The notes beneath the pieces are model-generated. The model saw only the letters and a program-made list of their open reading frames with translations, was not told the DNA's origin and ran no database searches. Below are positions 1-5,918 of a stretch of DNA of 7,335 nucleotides, piece after piece. The DNA is from an uncultured Bacillota bacterium (GTDB lineage Bacteria; Bacillota_I; Bacilli_A; RF39; UBA660). Location of the stretch: NCBI GenBank assembly GCA_945928335.1, contig CAMENK010000034.1, positions 1 through 7,335 of the forward strand, given 5' to 3'. How positions within the stretch are numbered: the first letter of the stretch is position 1; each line of letters opens with the position of its first letter. The translations under genes were made by a program, and so were the position numbers.

Positions 1-17
1 TTCAATTTATTTTTCAT
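1..17 (-). CDS. Start of a probable ABC transporter permease (partial)
   Basis: Only the first five codons (MKNKL) are inside the window; the gene runs off the left edge. The ATG is preceded by AGGTGG at 23-28 with a 5-nt spacer, a good ribosome binding site that lies inside the last codons of the upstream ATPase gene. The ATG overlaps the end of that gene, as expected for two subunits translated in a coupled way. The ATPase is of the YhaQ/NatA type, and those genes are normally followed by a multi-spanning permease (YhaP/NatB type). The permease identity is therefore inferred from position; the start site itself is seen directly. Confidence 0.6.
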
Positions 18-906
18 ATGAACCACCTACTTTCTCTATAAATATTTCATTTAGTGAAGGTTCTTCTACAATAAATTTTGTAATATTTTTACATTTAGAT
101 ATATGTTTAAATACAGATTCTCTTATTGAGTCGTCTTCTATTTTAACAACTATACTACCATTATTTTCTTCTACATTCATTACGCCTTTTATTTCTTTTA
201 AATCTTTTATAGAAACGTCTCCTTCAATAATAATATTTTTTCTTCTATAATTTTCTTTAATTTCTTTTAAGTTTCCTTGTAAAACAGTTTTACCTTTAAC
301 AAGTATTACTAATGATTCACAGAAGTATTCTACATGATCCATTCTATGGCTTGAAAATATTATACTAGTTCCTTCTTTTTTTAATTCTAATATTAAACTT
401 TTGAATAATTCTATATTTATAGGGTCTAGTCCACTAAATGGTTCATCTAGTATTAGTAATTTTGGTTTATTTATAATAGCCATTATAAATTGTACTTTTT
501 GTTGATTACCTTTAGATAATTCTTTTATTTTTCTGTTTTTATATTCTGTTATTTCTAATTTTTTTAATAAATAATCTAGTCTTTTATTTATTTCTTCTTC
601 TGTTAATCCTTTTAATCCTCCATAAAATTTAGCTTGTTCTAGTACAGTAAGTTTAGTAAGTAAGCTTCTTTCTTCAGTTAAAAAACCTATTTTGTCAGTT
701 AGATTATAATCTATTTTTTTGCCATCAAATGTTATTTCACCTCCAGTTTTATCTAATAATCCTGTAATCATTCTGAATGTTGTTGTTTTACCTGCACCAT
801 TCACACCTAATAGTCCAAATATTTCACCTTCTTTAACTTCAAAACTTAAGTTATCAACTGCTAAATTTTTACCATAATATTTGGTTACATTTTTTACCTT
901 TAACAT
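7..906 (-). CDS. ABC transporter ATP-binding protein, YhaQ/NatA type
   Basis: This 299-residue protein is the ATPase subunit of an ABC transporter and should power export by a membrane partner from the cytoplasmic face. The nucleotide-binding domain fills about residues 1-215. It has an A-loop tyrosine near residue 10-11, Walker A GVNGAGKT at 34-41, signature LSKGNQQKVQ at 130-139, Walker B LLILDEP at 150-156, D-loop SGLD at 158-161 and H-loop His187. All catalytic elements are intact. The Q-loop region reads LTEERSL (76-82), with Glu instead of Gln, which I recall as usual in the YhaQ-like group. Residues 215-299 form the extra C-terminal domain typical of that group. Length matches Bacillus YhaQ (about 300). 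The ATG has GAGGTGA at 911-917 with a 4-nt spacer, overlapping the flippase stop codon. Family assignment is firm; the substrate (sodium, drug or peptide) cannot be read from the sequence. Confidence 0.9.
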   Translation of the reverse strand: MLKVKNVTKYYGKNLAVDNLSFEVKEGEIFGLLGVNGAGKTTTFRMITGLLDKTGGEITFDGKKIDYNLTDKIGFLTEERSLLTKLTVLEQAKFYGGLKGLTEEEINKRLDYLLKKLEITEYKNRKIKELSKGNQQKVQFIMAIINKPKLLILDEPFSGLDPINIELFKSLILELKKEGTSIIFSSHRMDHVEYFCESLVILVKGKTVLQGNLKEIKENYRRKNIIIEGDVSIKDLKEIKGVMNVEENNGSIVVKIEDDSIRESVFKHISKCKNITKFIVEEPSLNEIFIEKVGGSYEK

Positions 907-910
907 AAAA

Positions 911-2536
911 TCACCTCTTAATTTTTAGTTTTCTAAATATTTTATCTATGAATTCTTTTTCAAATACACCTTCTAATAGCCCTGTTTTGTAAGCAACAAA
1001 TAGATAAGTAGTTCCTCCAAATATTGCATAAGCTAGACAAGTAAAGAATATTTTTAATGTTCCTGTTATATTTAATTTTAAGAAAATATTAAGTAAAAGT
1101 ATTACAACTAACATAGATAATGTAGGTAATATTACTTTTTTTATAGTTTCTAATATACCTTTATAATTAAATTTTAATTCTTTCTTTAAAGCAGAAAGGC
1201 TTATTATATATGAAATTATATATCCTATTACTGTGGCTAATATTGCTCCATAGAAAGCATGTGTTCCTAAGTGTTTCATCAAATACATTAAAGGAATATC
1301 TAGTAATGCGTTAGTAAAGAATCCTATTATTGAACTTTTATATACTACTTTAAATTTGTTTAAACTTTGTAAAGCCATGCTAATTACTATATATATACTT
1401 GCAAATAAAGCTTGAAAGGCTGCATATCTAAGTATCAATGTGCCATATAAATTATATCCATAGAATAAAGTATAAATAGGTCTAGATAAGAATGCTATTC
1501 CTATTGATAAAGGAACTGTACTAACAATGATTATATTTATTGCTTGATTAAATTTTTTATTTGATGTTTTTAAGTCATTTTTTACAAAACTACTAACCAT
1601 ATGTGGAATTAAACTTGTAGATAATCCCATTGCAACAGCATTTATTATCATGCATATTTTAGGAGCCCATGTTGATATTATACTAGAAATAGTTTCACTT
1701 TCAGCACCAGTATAACCTAGTTTATAACTTGCTTTTAATACTAATGTCATATCTGTTAAACTATATATATCTGTAGCAATACTCACTATTATAAGTGGCA
1801 AAGCATAAGTTATTATTTTTTTTACTATTTCTTTATCTGTTACTTTATCCTTCTTATTAGATACTTTAAATTGATTTTTATTTTTATGTATTTTGTGAAT
1901 TATATATAGATACGCGACTAGGCCTCCAAAGAAAGCCCCTGATACAGCTATTCCAACTCCTAGGCTAACACTTTTATTTAAAACATTTATAGTAATATAT
2001 GAACCCATTAGTATTACTGCAATTCTTACTACTTGTTCAATTATTTGGCTTACACTAGATGGGGTTATATATTTATGACCTTGTAAGTATCCTTTAGATA
2101 CTGATAAAAATGGTATTATAAGTAAGCAAAATGATACACATCTTATTACAAATGCTACATCAGCTAATGTATTTCCACCTTCTATTTCCCCTAATATAAG
2201 AATAGCAAATTCTTTTGAGAATACAAATAATAAGAAAAATGCTATTATAGCTATCATTCCTATTATTTTTTTACCTATTTTATAAGCTCGTTCTTTTGCC
2301 TCATACATTTCTAAAGTGTTATACTCACTTATTATTTTGCTTATTGCAACTGGAATACCAGCTGTACTTATGTTTAAAAATAAGTTATAAACATTGTAAG
2401 CATAACTATATAAAGCTCCTCCACTTTCTCCAATTATTTTATAAAAAGGTATTACATATAGAACTCCTAATATTTTAACTAATATTATAGAAAATGTTGC
2501 TATAAAAGTTCCTTCTACAAATGAATTTTTTTTCAT
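911..2536 (-). CDS. MurJ/YtgP-type lipid II flippase (MOP superfamily)
   Basis: This 541-residue protein has about 14 hydrophobic helices, the build of the polysaccharide-transport/MurJ branch of the MOP superfamily. Such proteins flip lipid-linked cell-wall precursors across the cytoplasmic membrane. The N-terminal region closely resembles Bacillus YtgP (functional MurJ) and SpoVB: a VIPFYKIIGE segment, then GGALYSYAYNVYN, then a STAGIPVAISKIISEYN stretch near residues 58-75. The length fits YtgP (about 544). The start is ATG at 2536, because GAGAGG at 2541-2546 lies 4 nt before it. An in-frame TTG at 2548 would put that ribosome binding site inside the gene, so I reject it. The TGA stop sits inside the binding site of the ABC ATPase downstream. 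A role as peptidoglycan flippase rather than another polysaccharide flippase is inferred from similarity. Confidence 0.88.
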   Translation of the reverse strand: MKKNSFVEGTFIATFSIILVKILGVLYVIPFYKIIGESGGALYSYAYNVYNLFLNISTAGIPVAISKIISEYNTLEMYEAKERAYKIGKKIIGMIAIIAFFLLFVFSKEFAILILGEIEGGNTLADVAFVIRCVSFCLLIIPFLSVSKGYLQGHKYITPSSVSQIIEQVVRIAVILMGSYITINVLNKSVSLGVGIAVSGAFFGGLVAYLYIIHKIHKNKNQFKVSNKKDKVTDKEIVKKIITYALPLIIVSIATDIYSLTDMTLVLKASYKLGYTGAESETISSIISTWAPKICMIINAVAMGLSTSLIPHMVSSFVKNDLKTSNKKFNQAINIIIVSTVPLSIGIAFLSRPIYTLFYGYNLYGTLILRYAAFQALFASIYIVISMALQSLNKFKVVYKSSIIGFFTNALLDIPLMYLMKHLGTHAFYGAILATVIGYIISYIISLSALKKELKFNYKGILETIKKVILPTLSMLVVILLLNIFLKLNITGTLKIFFTCLAYAIFGGTTYLFVAYKTGLLEGVFEKEFIDKIFRKLKIKR

Positions 2537-2540
2537 ATTA

Positions 2541-2546
2541 CCTCTC
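2541..2546 (-). promoter_or_regulatory. Ribosome binding site that sets the flippase start
   Basis: The minus strand reads GAGAGG, then TAAT, then ATG. The site overlaps the TGA stop of the Cse60-like gene (2545-2547), so a ribosome finishing that gene is already placed on the flippase start. It decides in favour of ATG at 2536 over the upstream TTG. Confidence 0.85.
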
Positions 2547-2724
2547 AATCAATATATATTATCATAGCGCTGAAACAGTAAATTTGTTCACTACTAAATA
2601 CTCCTACGCTAACTTGAAATTTTATATCTACTATTTTTTTATTACTTATAGTTCTTAGAAATGAATTAACCTTTGCTTCTAAATCTTTTTCATGAGATTC
2701 ATCAATTACTTTTATAGTATACAT
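2545..2724 (-). CDS. Cse60-family small protein (sporulation protein Cse60-like)
   Basis: This gene encodes 59 residues without a signal peptide or membrane helix. It begins MYTIKVIDESHEKDLEAKVN and ends with the pattern EQIYCFSAMIIY. The layout of a beta-strand, DExHEKDLE, NxFL, a VDIKxQ motif and a closing QIYCFSAMI strand matches my memory of the Cse60 family. Bacillus cse60 is a sigma-E-dependent sporulation gene of unknown biochemical role; homologs also occur outside classical sporulation settings. The start is ATG at 2724, with GGTGA at 2730-2734 in front. A longer frame reaching 2796 adds a lysine- and isoleucine-rich leader with no binding site, so I reject it. It is the first gene of the operon, and its stop codon overlaps the flippase binding site. 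Family call is fairly confident; function is unknown. Confidence 0.78.
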   Translation of the reverse strand: MYTIKVIDESHEKDLEAKVNSFLRTISNKKIVDIKFQVSVGVFSSEQIYCFSAMIIYID

Positions 2725-2752
2725 ATTATTCACCAATATTAGTTTATAACTG

Positions 2753-2783
2753 ATTATGTAAATATTATGTCGTTTTTTGTAAA
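2753..2783 (-). promoter_or_regulatory. Possible promoter of the Cse60-flippase-ABC operon
   Basis: On the minus strand TTTACA (2778-2783) and CATAAT (2753-2758) each match five of six bases of the -35 and -10 consensus, but their spacing is 19 nt, longer than ideal. The pair lies between the leuS terminator and the Cse60-like start, where a promoter is needed. The region is very AT-rich, so chance matches are easy. Confidence 0.3.
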
Positions 2784-2846
2784 TTTCTAAGTACATATAT
2801 ATTTTAACAAATTATATATAAAAAATCTATATTTTGGAGTATATTA

Positions 2847-2878
2847 AAAGAATTGTAATTTTTTATTTACAATTCTTT
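2847..2878 (-). terminator. Hairpin terminator after leuS
   Basis: A perfect 12-bp inverted repeat, AAAGAATTGTAA against TTACAATTCTTT, encloses an 8-nt loop and begins 5 nt after the leuS stop codon. The transcript continues with a short U-rich stretch (CUUUU, then AAUAUA). It has the geometry of a terminator, but the stem is almost all A-U and the U-tract is short, so termination may be partial. Some read-through into the Cse60-flippase operon is possible. Confidence 0.65.
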
Positions 2879-2883
2879 AATAG

Positions 2884-5280
2884 TTATTTTACTACTATGT
2901 TTACAATTTTATTAGGTATTACTATTTCTTTAATTATTTCTTTATCTAATAAGTGTTTTTTTACATTATCTAATTCTTTAGATAATCTTATCAATTCTTC
3001 TTTTTCAGTATTCATAGGTACTTCCATTGTTGCTCTTAATTTTCCATTTACTTGAATTGCTATTTTAGCCATGTTTTCTATTGTTTTTTCTTCATCATAA
3101 GTAGGCCATTTTTCATACGCTATTGTACCATCGTTACCCATTATGTTCCATAATTCTTCTGTCATAAATGGTGCGATAGGATTTAGAAGTTTTATAAATC
3201 CAAGTGCATATTCTTTAGGAAATATATTCTCTTTATATACTGCATTTATAAATATCATCAATTGACTTATAGCTGTATTGAAGTTAAGAGATTCATAGTC
3301 CTCTGTAACTTTCTTTATTGTTTGGTGATATATTTTTTCTAAGTTTTTATTTTCTGCTTCTTGGATTTTATTTTCTTCAGTGTATAATCTCCAAATTCTA
3401 TCCAAGAACTTTTTACTTGCTTCTACACCATCGTTACTCCATGGTTTGTCTGATTCAAGTGGTCCCATGAACATTTCATATAGTCTTAATGTATCTGCTC
3501 CATAATTATTTATTATGTCAGTTGGATTAACAGAGTATTCTGGATATCTTTTTCCCATTTTTATTCCATTAGATCCTAATATCATTCCTTGATGTACTAG
3601 TTTTTTAAATGGTTCAGCTACAGGTACGATTCCTTTATCATATAGATAATTATTCCACATTCTTGAATATAATAAGTGGCCTACAGCATGTTCTGGTCCT
3701 CCAACATATAGATCAACAGGCATCCAATGTTTTAATAATTCTTTATCAGCTAGTTCTTTATTATTATGCGGATCAATATATCTTAAGAAATACCAACTAG
3801 AGCCTGCACTTCCTGGCATGGTTGAAGTTTCAAGTTTTCCTTTTTTTCCATGATATGTTATATTTACCCAAGATTCTGCCTTATTTAATGGACTACTACC
3901 ATCTTTGTTAGGTGAATAATCAGCTAAGGCAGGTAATACTAAAGGCAAATCTTTATCATCTAATGCTTCTGTTGTTCCATCTTCATAATGTATAATTGGT
4001 ATAGGTTCACCCCAGTATCTTTGACGAGCAAAAATCCATTCTCTTATTTTGTAATTTACTTGTTTTTTTCCTAAATTATTTTCTTCCAAAAATTCTATCA
4101 TTTTTTCTATTGATTCTTCTTTATTTAATCCGTTTAAAAATCCTGAATTTATATGAACTCCATCACCTGTGTATGGTTCTAAAGAAACATTTCCACCTTC
4201 GATTACAGGTATTATTTCTATATTGAACTTTTTAGCAAATTCATAATCTCTTTCATCATGAGCTGGAACTGCCATTATAGCGCCTGTTCCATATGAAGCA
4301 AGAACATAATCACTTATCCAAATAGGAATTTCTTTATTATTCACCGGATTTATTGCATAAGCACCTGTAAATATTCCTGTTTTTTCTTTGGATAATTCTG
4401 TTCTTTCTAAATCTGATTTCATGCTGCATTCTTTTTTGTATTTATTAACTTTATCTTTTTGTTCAATAGTTGTGATTTCATCAACTAATTTATGTTCTGG
4501 TGATAAAACACAATAAGTAGCGCCAAATAAAGTGTCACATCTAGTTGTAAATACTGTAAATGTTTTATCAGTTCCTTTTATTTTAAAATCTACTTCTGCG
4601 CCTATACTTTTTCCTATCCAGTTTCTTTGTATTTCTTTTGTAGATAAAGGCCAATCTATGTTGTCAAGGCCAGTTAATAGTCTTTCAGCATATTTTGGTA
4701 TATCTATTACCCATTGTTTCATATTCTTTCTTATTACTGGATATCCTCCACGCTCACTTTTGCCATCAATTACTTCATCATTTGCTAGAACTGTTCCTAA
4801 TTCTTCACACCAGTTAACAGGCATTTCAACTTCTTTTGCAAGACCATCCTGATATAAATTTTTAAATATCCATTGAGTCCATTTATAGTAGTTTGGATCA
4901 CAAGTACTTATAACTCTATCCCAATCATAACTAAATCCTAAACTTTTTAATTGACTAGTGAATGTTTTAATATTTTCTTCTGTAAATTTTCCTGGATGAT
5001 TTCCTGTTTTTATCGCATATTGTTCAGCTGGTAGTCCAAATGAATCATATCCAATTGGATGTAGAACATTATAGCCTTGCATTCTTTTCATTCTACATAC
5101 TATGTCAGTAGCAGTGTAACCTTCTGGATGTCCAGCATGTAGTCCTACTCCTGAAGGATAAGGAAACATATCTAAAGCATAGTACTTTGGTTTATTAAAA
5201 TCATATGCATCAGTTTTAAAAGTTTTATTTTCTTCCCAATATTTTGCCCATTTTTTTTCTATTTCTTTAAAATTATACAT
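2884..5280 (-). CDS. leuS: Leucyl-tRNA synthetase
   Basis: This 798-residue class I synthetase charges tRNA-Leu with leucine in the cytoplasm (Bacillus LeuS is about 804). The HIGH-type motif is HAGH at 48-51, inside the typical LeuRS context ending EGYTATDI. The editing domain is intact: threonine-rich FTTRCDTLFGATY at 244-256, and GTGAIMAVPAHDERD at 331-345 with the key Asp345. WIFARQRYWGEPIP (415-428) and SAGSSWYFLRY (491-501) are also characteristic. The region around 157-190 (DGKSERGGYPVIRK) lacks zinc-binding cysteines, as in Bacillus-type enzymes. The KMSKS motif is the variant KMGKR (574-578). A C-terminal tRNA-binding domain is present. The start is ATG at 5280 with GAGGAG at 5287-5292 and a 6-nt spacer; an in-frame ATG at 5322 has no such site. 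The gene overlaps the end of the upstream membrane-protein gene by 8 nt and shares its leucine T-box leader. Confidence 0.97.
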   Translation of the reverse strand: MYNFKEIEKKWAKYWEENKTFKTDAYDFNKPKYYALDMFPYPSGVGLHAGHPEGYTATDIVCRMKRMQGYNVLHPIGYDSFGLPAEQYAIKTGNHPGKFTEENIKTFTSQLKSLGFSYDWDRVISTCDPNYYKWTQWIFKNLYQDGLAKEVEMPVNWCEELGTVLANDEVIDGKSERGGYPVIRKNMKQWVIDIPKYAERLLTGLDNIDWPLSTKEIQRNWIGKSIGAEVDFKIKGTDKTFTVFTTRCDTLFGATYCVLSPEHKLVDEITTIEQKDKVNKYKKECSMKSDLERTELSKEKTGIFTGAYAINPVNNKEIPIWISDYVLASYGTGAIMAVPAHDERDYEFAKKFNIEIIPVIEGGNVSLEPYTGDGVHINSGFLNGLNKEESIEKMIEFLEENNLGKKQVNYKIREWIFARQRYWGEPIPIIHYEDGTTEALDDKDLPLVLPALADYSPNKDGSSPLNKAESWVNITYHGKKGKLETSTMPGSAGSSWYFLRYIDPHNNKELADKELLKHWMPVDLYVGGPEHAVGHLLYSRMWNNYLYDKGIVPVAEPFKKLVHQGMILGSNGIKMGKRYPEYSVNPTDIINNYGADTLRLYEMFMGPLESDKPWSNDGVEASKKFLDRIWRLYTEENKIQEAENKNLEKIYHQTIKKVTEDYESLNFNTAISQLMIFINAVYKENIFPKEYALGFIKLLNPIAPFMTEELWNIMGNDGTIAYEKWPTYDEEKTIENMAKIAIQVNGKLRATMEVPMNTEKEELIRLSKELDNVKKHLLDKEIIKEIVIPNKIVNIVVK

Positions 5281-5638
5281 TTTTTTCTCCTCTTTTCTTA
5301 AAATATCTTCCAATAATTTCATATACTGAATATATTAACATCATCATTACGATAAATCCTAAAATTAAAGATAATACAGTGTTTTTTATGTTAATAACAA
5401 TTATAAAAGTAGTACTCATTATTAAAGGATTTATAAATGTTAATGTCCATTTAAGTTCATTATATTTAACTTTTCTCATATCTAAATTAAATTTATTTAC
5501 AATATAATTAACTTCTAAATATTTTTTACCATCAGAATAAACTTTTCTTTTTCTATTTATTATAAATACATATATTAGGAAAAGTATCAGATATGATCCA
5601 AAAAAGTAAATTAAATTCATTATTATAGTTTCTTTCAT
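5273..5638 (-). CDS. Small membrane protein of unknown function, co-expressed with leuS
   Basis: I do not recognise a named family. The 121-residue product has a hydrophobic helix at about 5-28, a cytoplasm-like stretch rich in Lys, Arg, Tyr and Asn at about 29-63 (VYSDGKKYLEVNYIVNKFNL and onward), two further helices at about 65-86 and 88-108, and a basic tail GRYFKKRGEKNV. No catalytic motif is visible. The start is ATG at 5638, with GGAGA at 5643-5647 and a 4-nt spacer; a second ATG at 5620 has no binding site. It is the first gene behind the leucine T-box. Its last codons (KRGEKNV) contain the leuS ribosome binding site, and its stop lies past the leuS ATG, so the two genes are translationally coupled. 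This placement suggests its level follows leucyl-tRNA charging. A regulatory, transport-related or purely passenger role cannot be told apart here. Confidence 0.82.
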   Translation of the reverse strand: MKETIIMNLIYFFGSYLILFLIYVFIINRKRKVYSDGKKYLEVNYIVNKFNLDMRKVKYNELKWTLTFINPLIMSTTFIIVINIKNTVLSLILGFIVMMMLIYSVYEIIGRYFKKRGEKNV

Positions 5639-5647
5639 ATTTTCTCC

Positions 5648-5710
5648 AAAATAAAAACTCTATGTTAAGGACTAACTGGTGTCAGCGGTACCACCTTAAT
5701 TCATAAAGTT
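5648..5710 (-). terminator. T-box expression platform: antiterminator nested in terminator
   Basis: The outer stem AACTTTATG (5702-5710) pairs with CATAGAGTT (5656-5664), 9 bp with one G-U pair, and runs straight into a U-rich tract (TTTTTATTTT, 5648-5657, sharing its first bases with the stem). Inside it, TTAAGG (5694-5699) pairs with CCTTAA (5665-5670). The core can then fold in two ways. In the antiterminator fold, GCTGAC (5681-5686) pairs with GTTAGT (5671-5676), leaving the bulge UGGUACC (5687-5693) and an ACCA loop. In the other, TGGT (5690-5693) pairs with ACCA (5677-5680). The U-tract and the lack of an anti-Shine-Dalgarno sequence favour control of transcription. Confidence 0.7.
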
Positions 5711-5853
5711 AAATTATGCATCTCTTAAAGTTAACGCCTTTTATACGATGTTTCTGTATAAGTAAGTTCATAATTATATATTTGTTAATTTACACCTACC
5801 ATTAACTCTCTTTTAAATATTTAAACTATTACTACTCTTATGTCCTCAAAACT
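5648..5853 (-). promoter_or_regulatory. Leucine-specific T-box riboswitch leader
   Basis: This untranslated leader senses uncharged tRNA and switches on the genes downstream. The conserved T-box core AAGGTGGTACCGC is at 5685-5698, with UGGU at 5690-5693 ready to pair with an ACCA tRNA end (A73, as in tRNA-Leu). Stem I is recognisable: basal ATAAG (5837-5841) with CTTAT (5758-5762), the AGTAG element, middle pairings ATAGTT/AATTAT and ATATTT/AAATAT, an AGAGAG element, and a distal hairpin TTAAT (5801-5805)/ATTAA (5785-5789) with loop GGTAGGTGTAA. On its 3' side GAA-CTT-A gives the specifier codon CUU (5764-5766), read as leucine. That agrees with leuS being downstream. The part at 5711-5757 (stem II/III region) I could not fold with confidence. 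The 5' end is estimated from the promoter. Confidence 0.92.
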
Positions 5854-5860
5854 TATAATA

Positions 5861-5889
5861 ATTATATTATGTTTTTAGTTTATTTTCAA
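5861..5889 (-). promoter_or_regulatory. Sigma-A-type promoter of the T-box/leuS operon
   Basis: The minus strand has TTGAAA (5884-5889), exactly 17 nt, then a perfect TATAAT (5861-5866). The predicted start site is near 5853, just ahead of the T-box stem I. Spacing, sequence and position all agree, so this is the best promoter in the window. Confidence 0.82.
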
Positions 5890-5897
5890 GATGTATA

Positions 5898-5916
5898 GTT
5901 AATAATATTTATTAAC
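5898..5916 (-). repeat. AT-only 8-bp inverted repeat behind the surface-protein gene
   Basis: GTTAATAA and TTATTAAC pair over a 3-nt loop, 2 nt after the stop of the surface-protein gene and 8 nt upstream of the leuS promoter -35 box. No T-tract follows on either strand, so it is a poor terminator. It could be an operator, a weak 3'-end stabiliser, or a chance palindrome in AT-rich DNA. Confidence 0.3.
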
Positions 5917-5918
5917 AA

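Noticed and set aside
2296..2478. Plus-strand open frame of 60 codons
   Set aside because: It is antisense to the flippase, with no family resemblance and a composition expected from the opposite strand of an AT-rich gene.
911..2547. Mycoplasma-type code (TGA as tryptophan)
   Set aside because: TGA ends both the Cse60-like and flippase genes exactly at the next ribosome binding site, and tryptophan is written TGG in all proteins.
2537..2548. Upstream TTG start for the flippase, adding four residues
   Set aside because: The only good ribosome binding site (2541-2546) would then lie inside the coding region; it is correctly spaced for ATG at 2536.
2725..2796. Longer start for the Cse60-like gene
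   Set aside because: No ribosome binding site precedes 2796, the extra residues do not resemble the family, and GGTGA at 2730-2734 serves the ATG at 2724.
2794..2821. TATATA-rich imperfect palindrome upstream of the Cse60-like gene
   Set aside because: It is low-complexity AT sequence with no T-tract or defined symmetry; expected by chance at this base composition.
2834..3055. Plus-strand open frame of 73 codons over the leuS 3' end
   Set aside because: It overlaps the well-supported end of leuS and the terminator, with no ribosome binding site of note.
3609..3800. Plus-strand open frame inside leuS
   Set aside because: It is antisense to conserved LeuRS catalytic sequence; no independent support.
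4532..4852. Plus-strand open frame of 106 codons inside leuS
   Set aside because: It is antisense to the LeuRS editing and catalytic regions; a typical shadow frame.
5281..5322. Longer leuS start at 5322
   Set aside because: It lies deep in the upstream gene without a ribosome binding site; GAGGAG at 5287-5292 serves ATG 5280, and the family N-terminus matches MYNFKEIEKKW.
5641..5660. Translational T-box with an anti-Shine-Dalgarno helix
   Set aside because: No leader sequence is complementary to the GGAGA site, whereas a stem followed by a U-tract is present, so transcription control is more likely.
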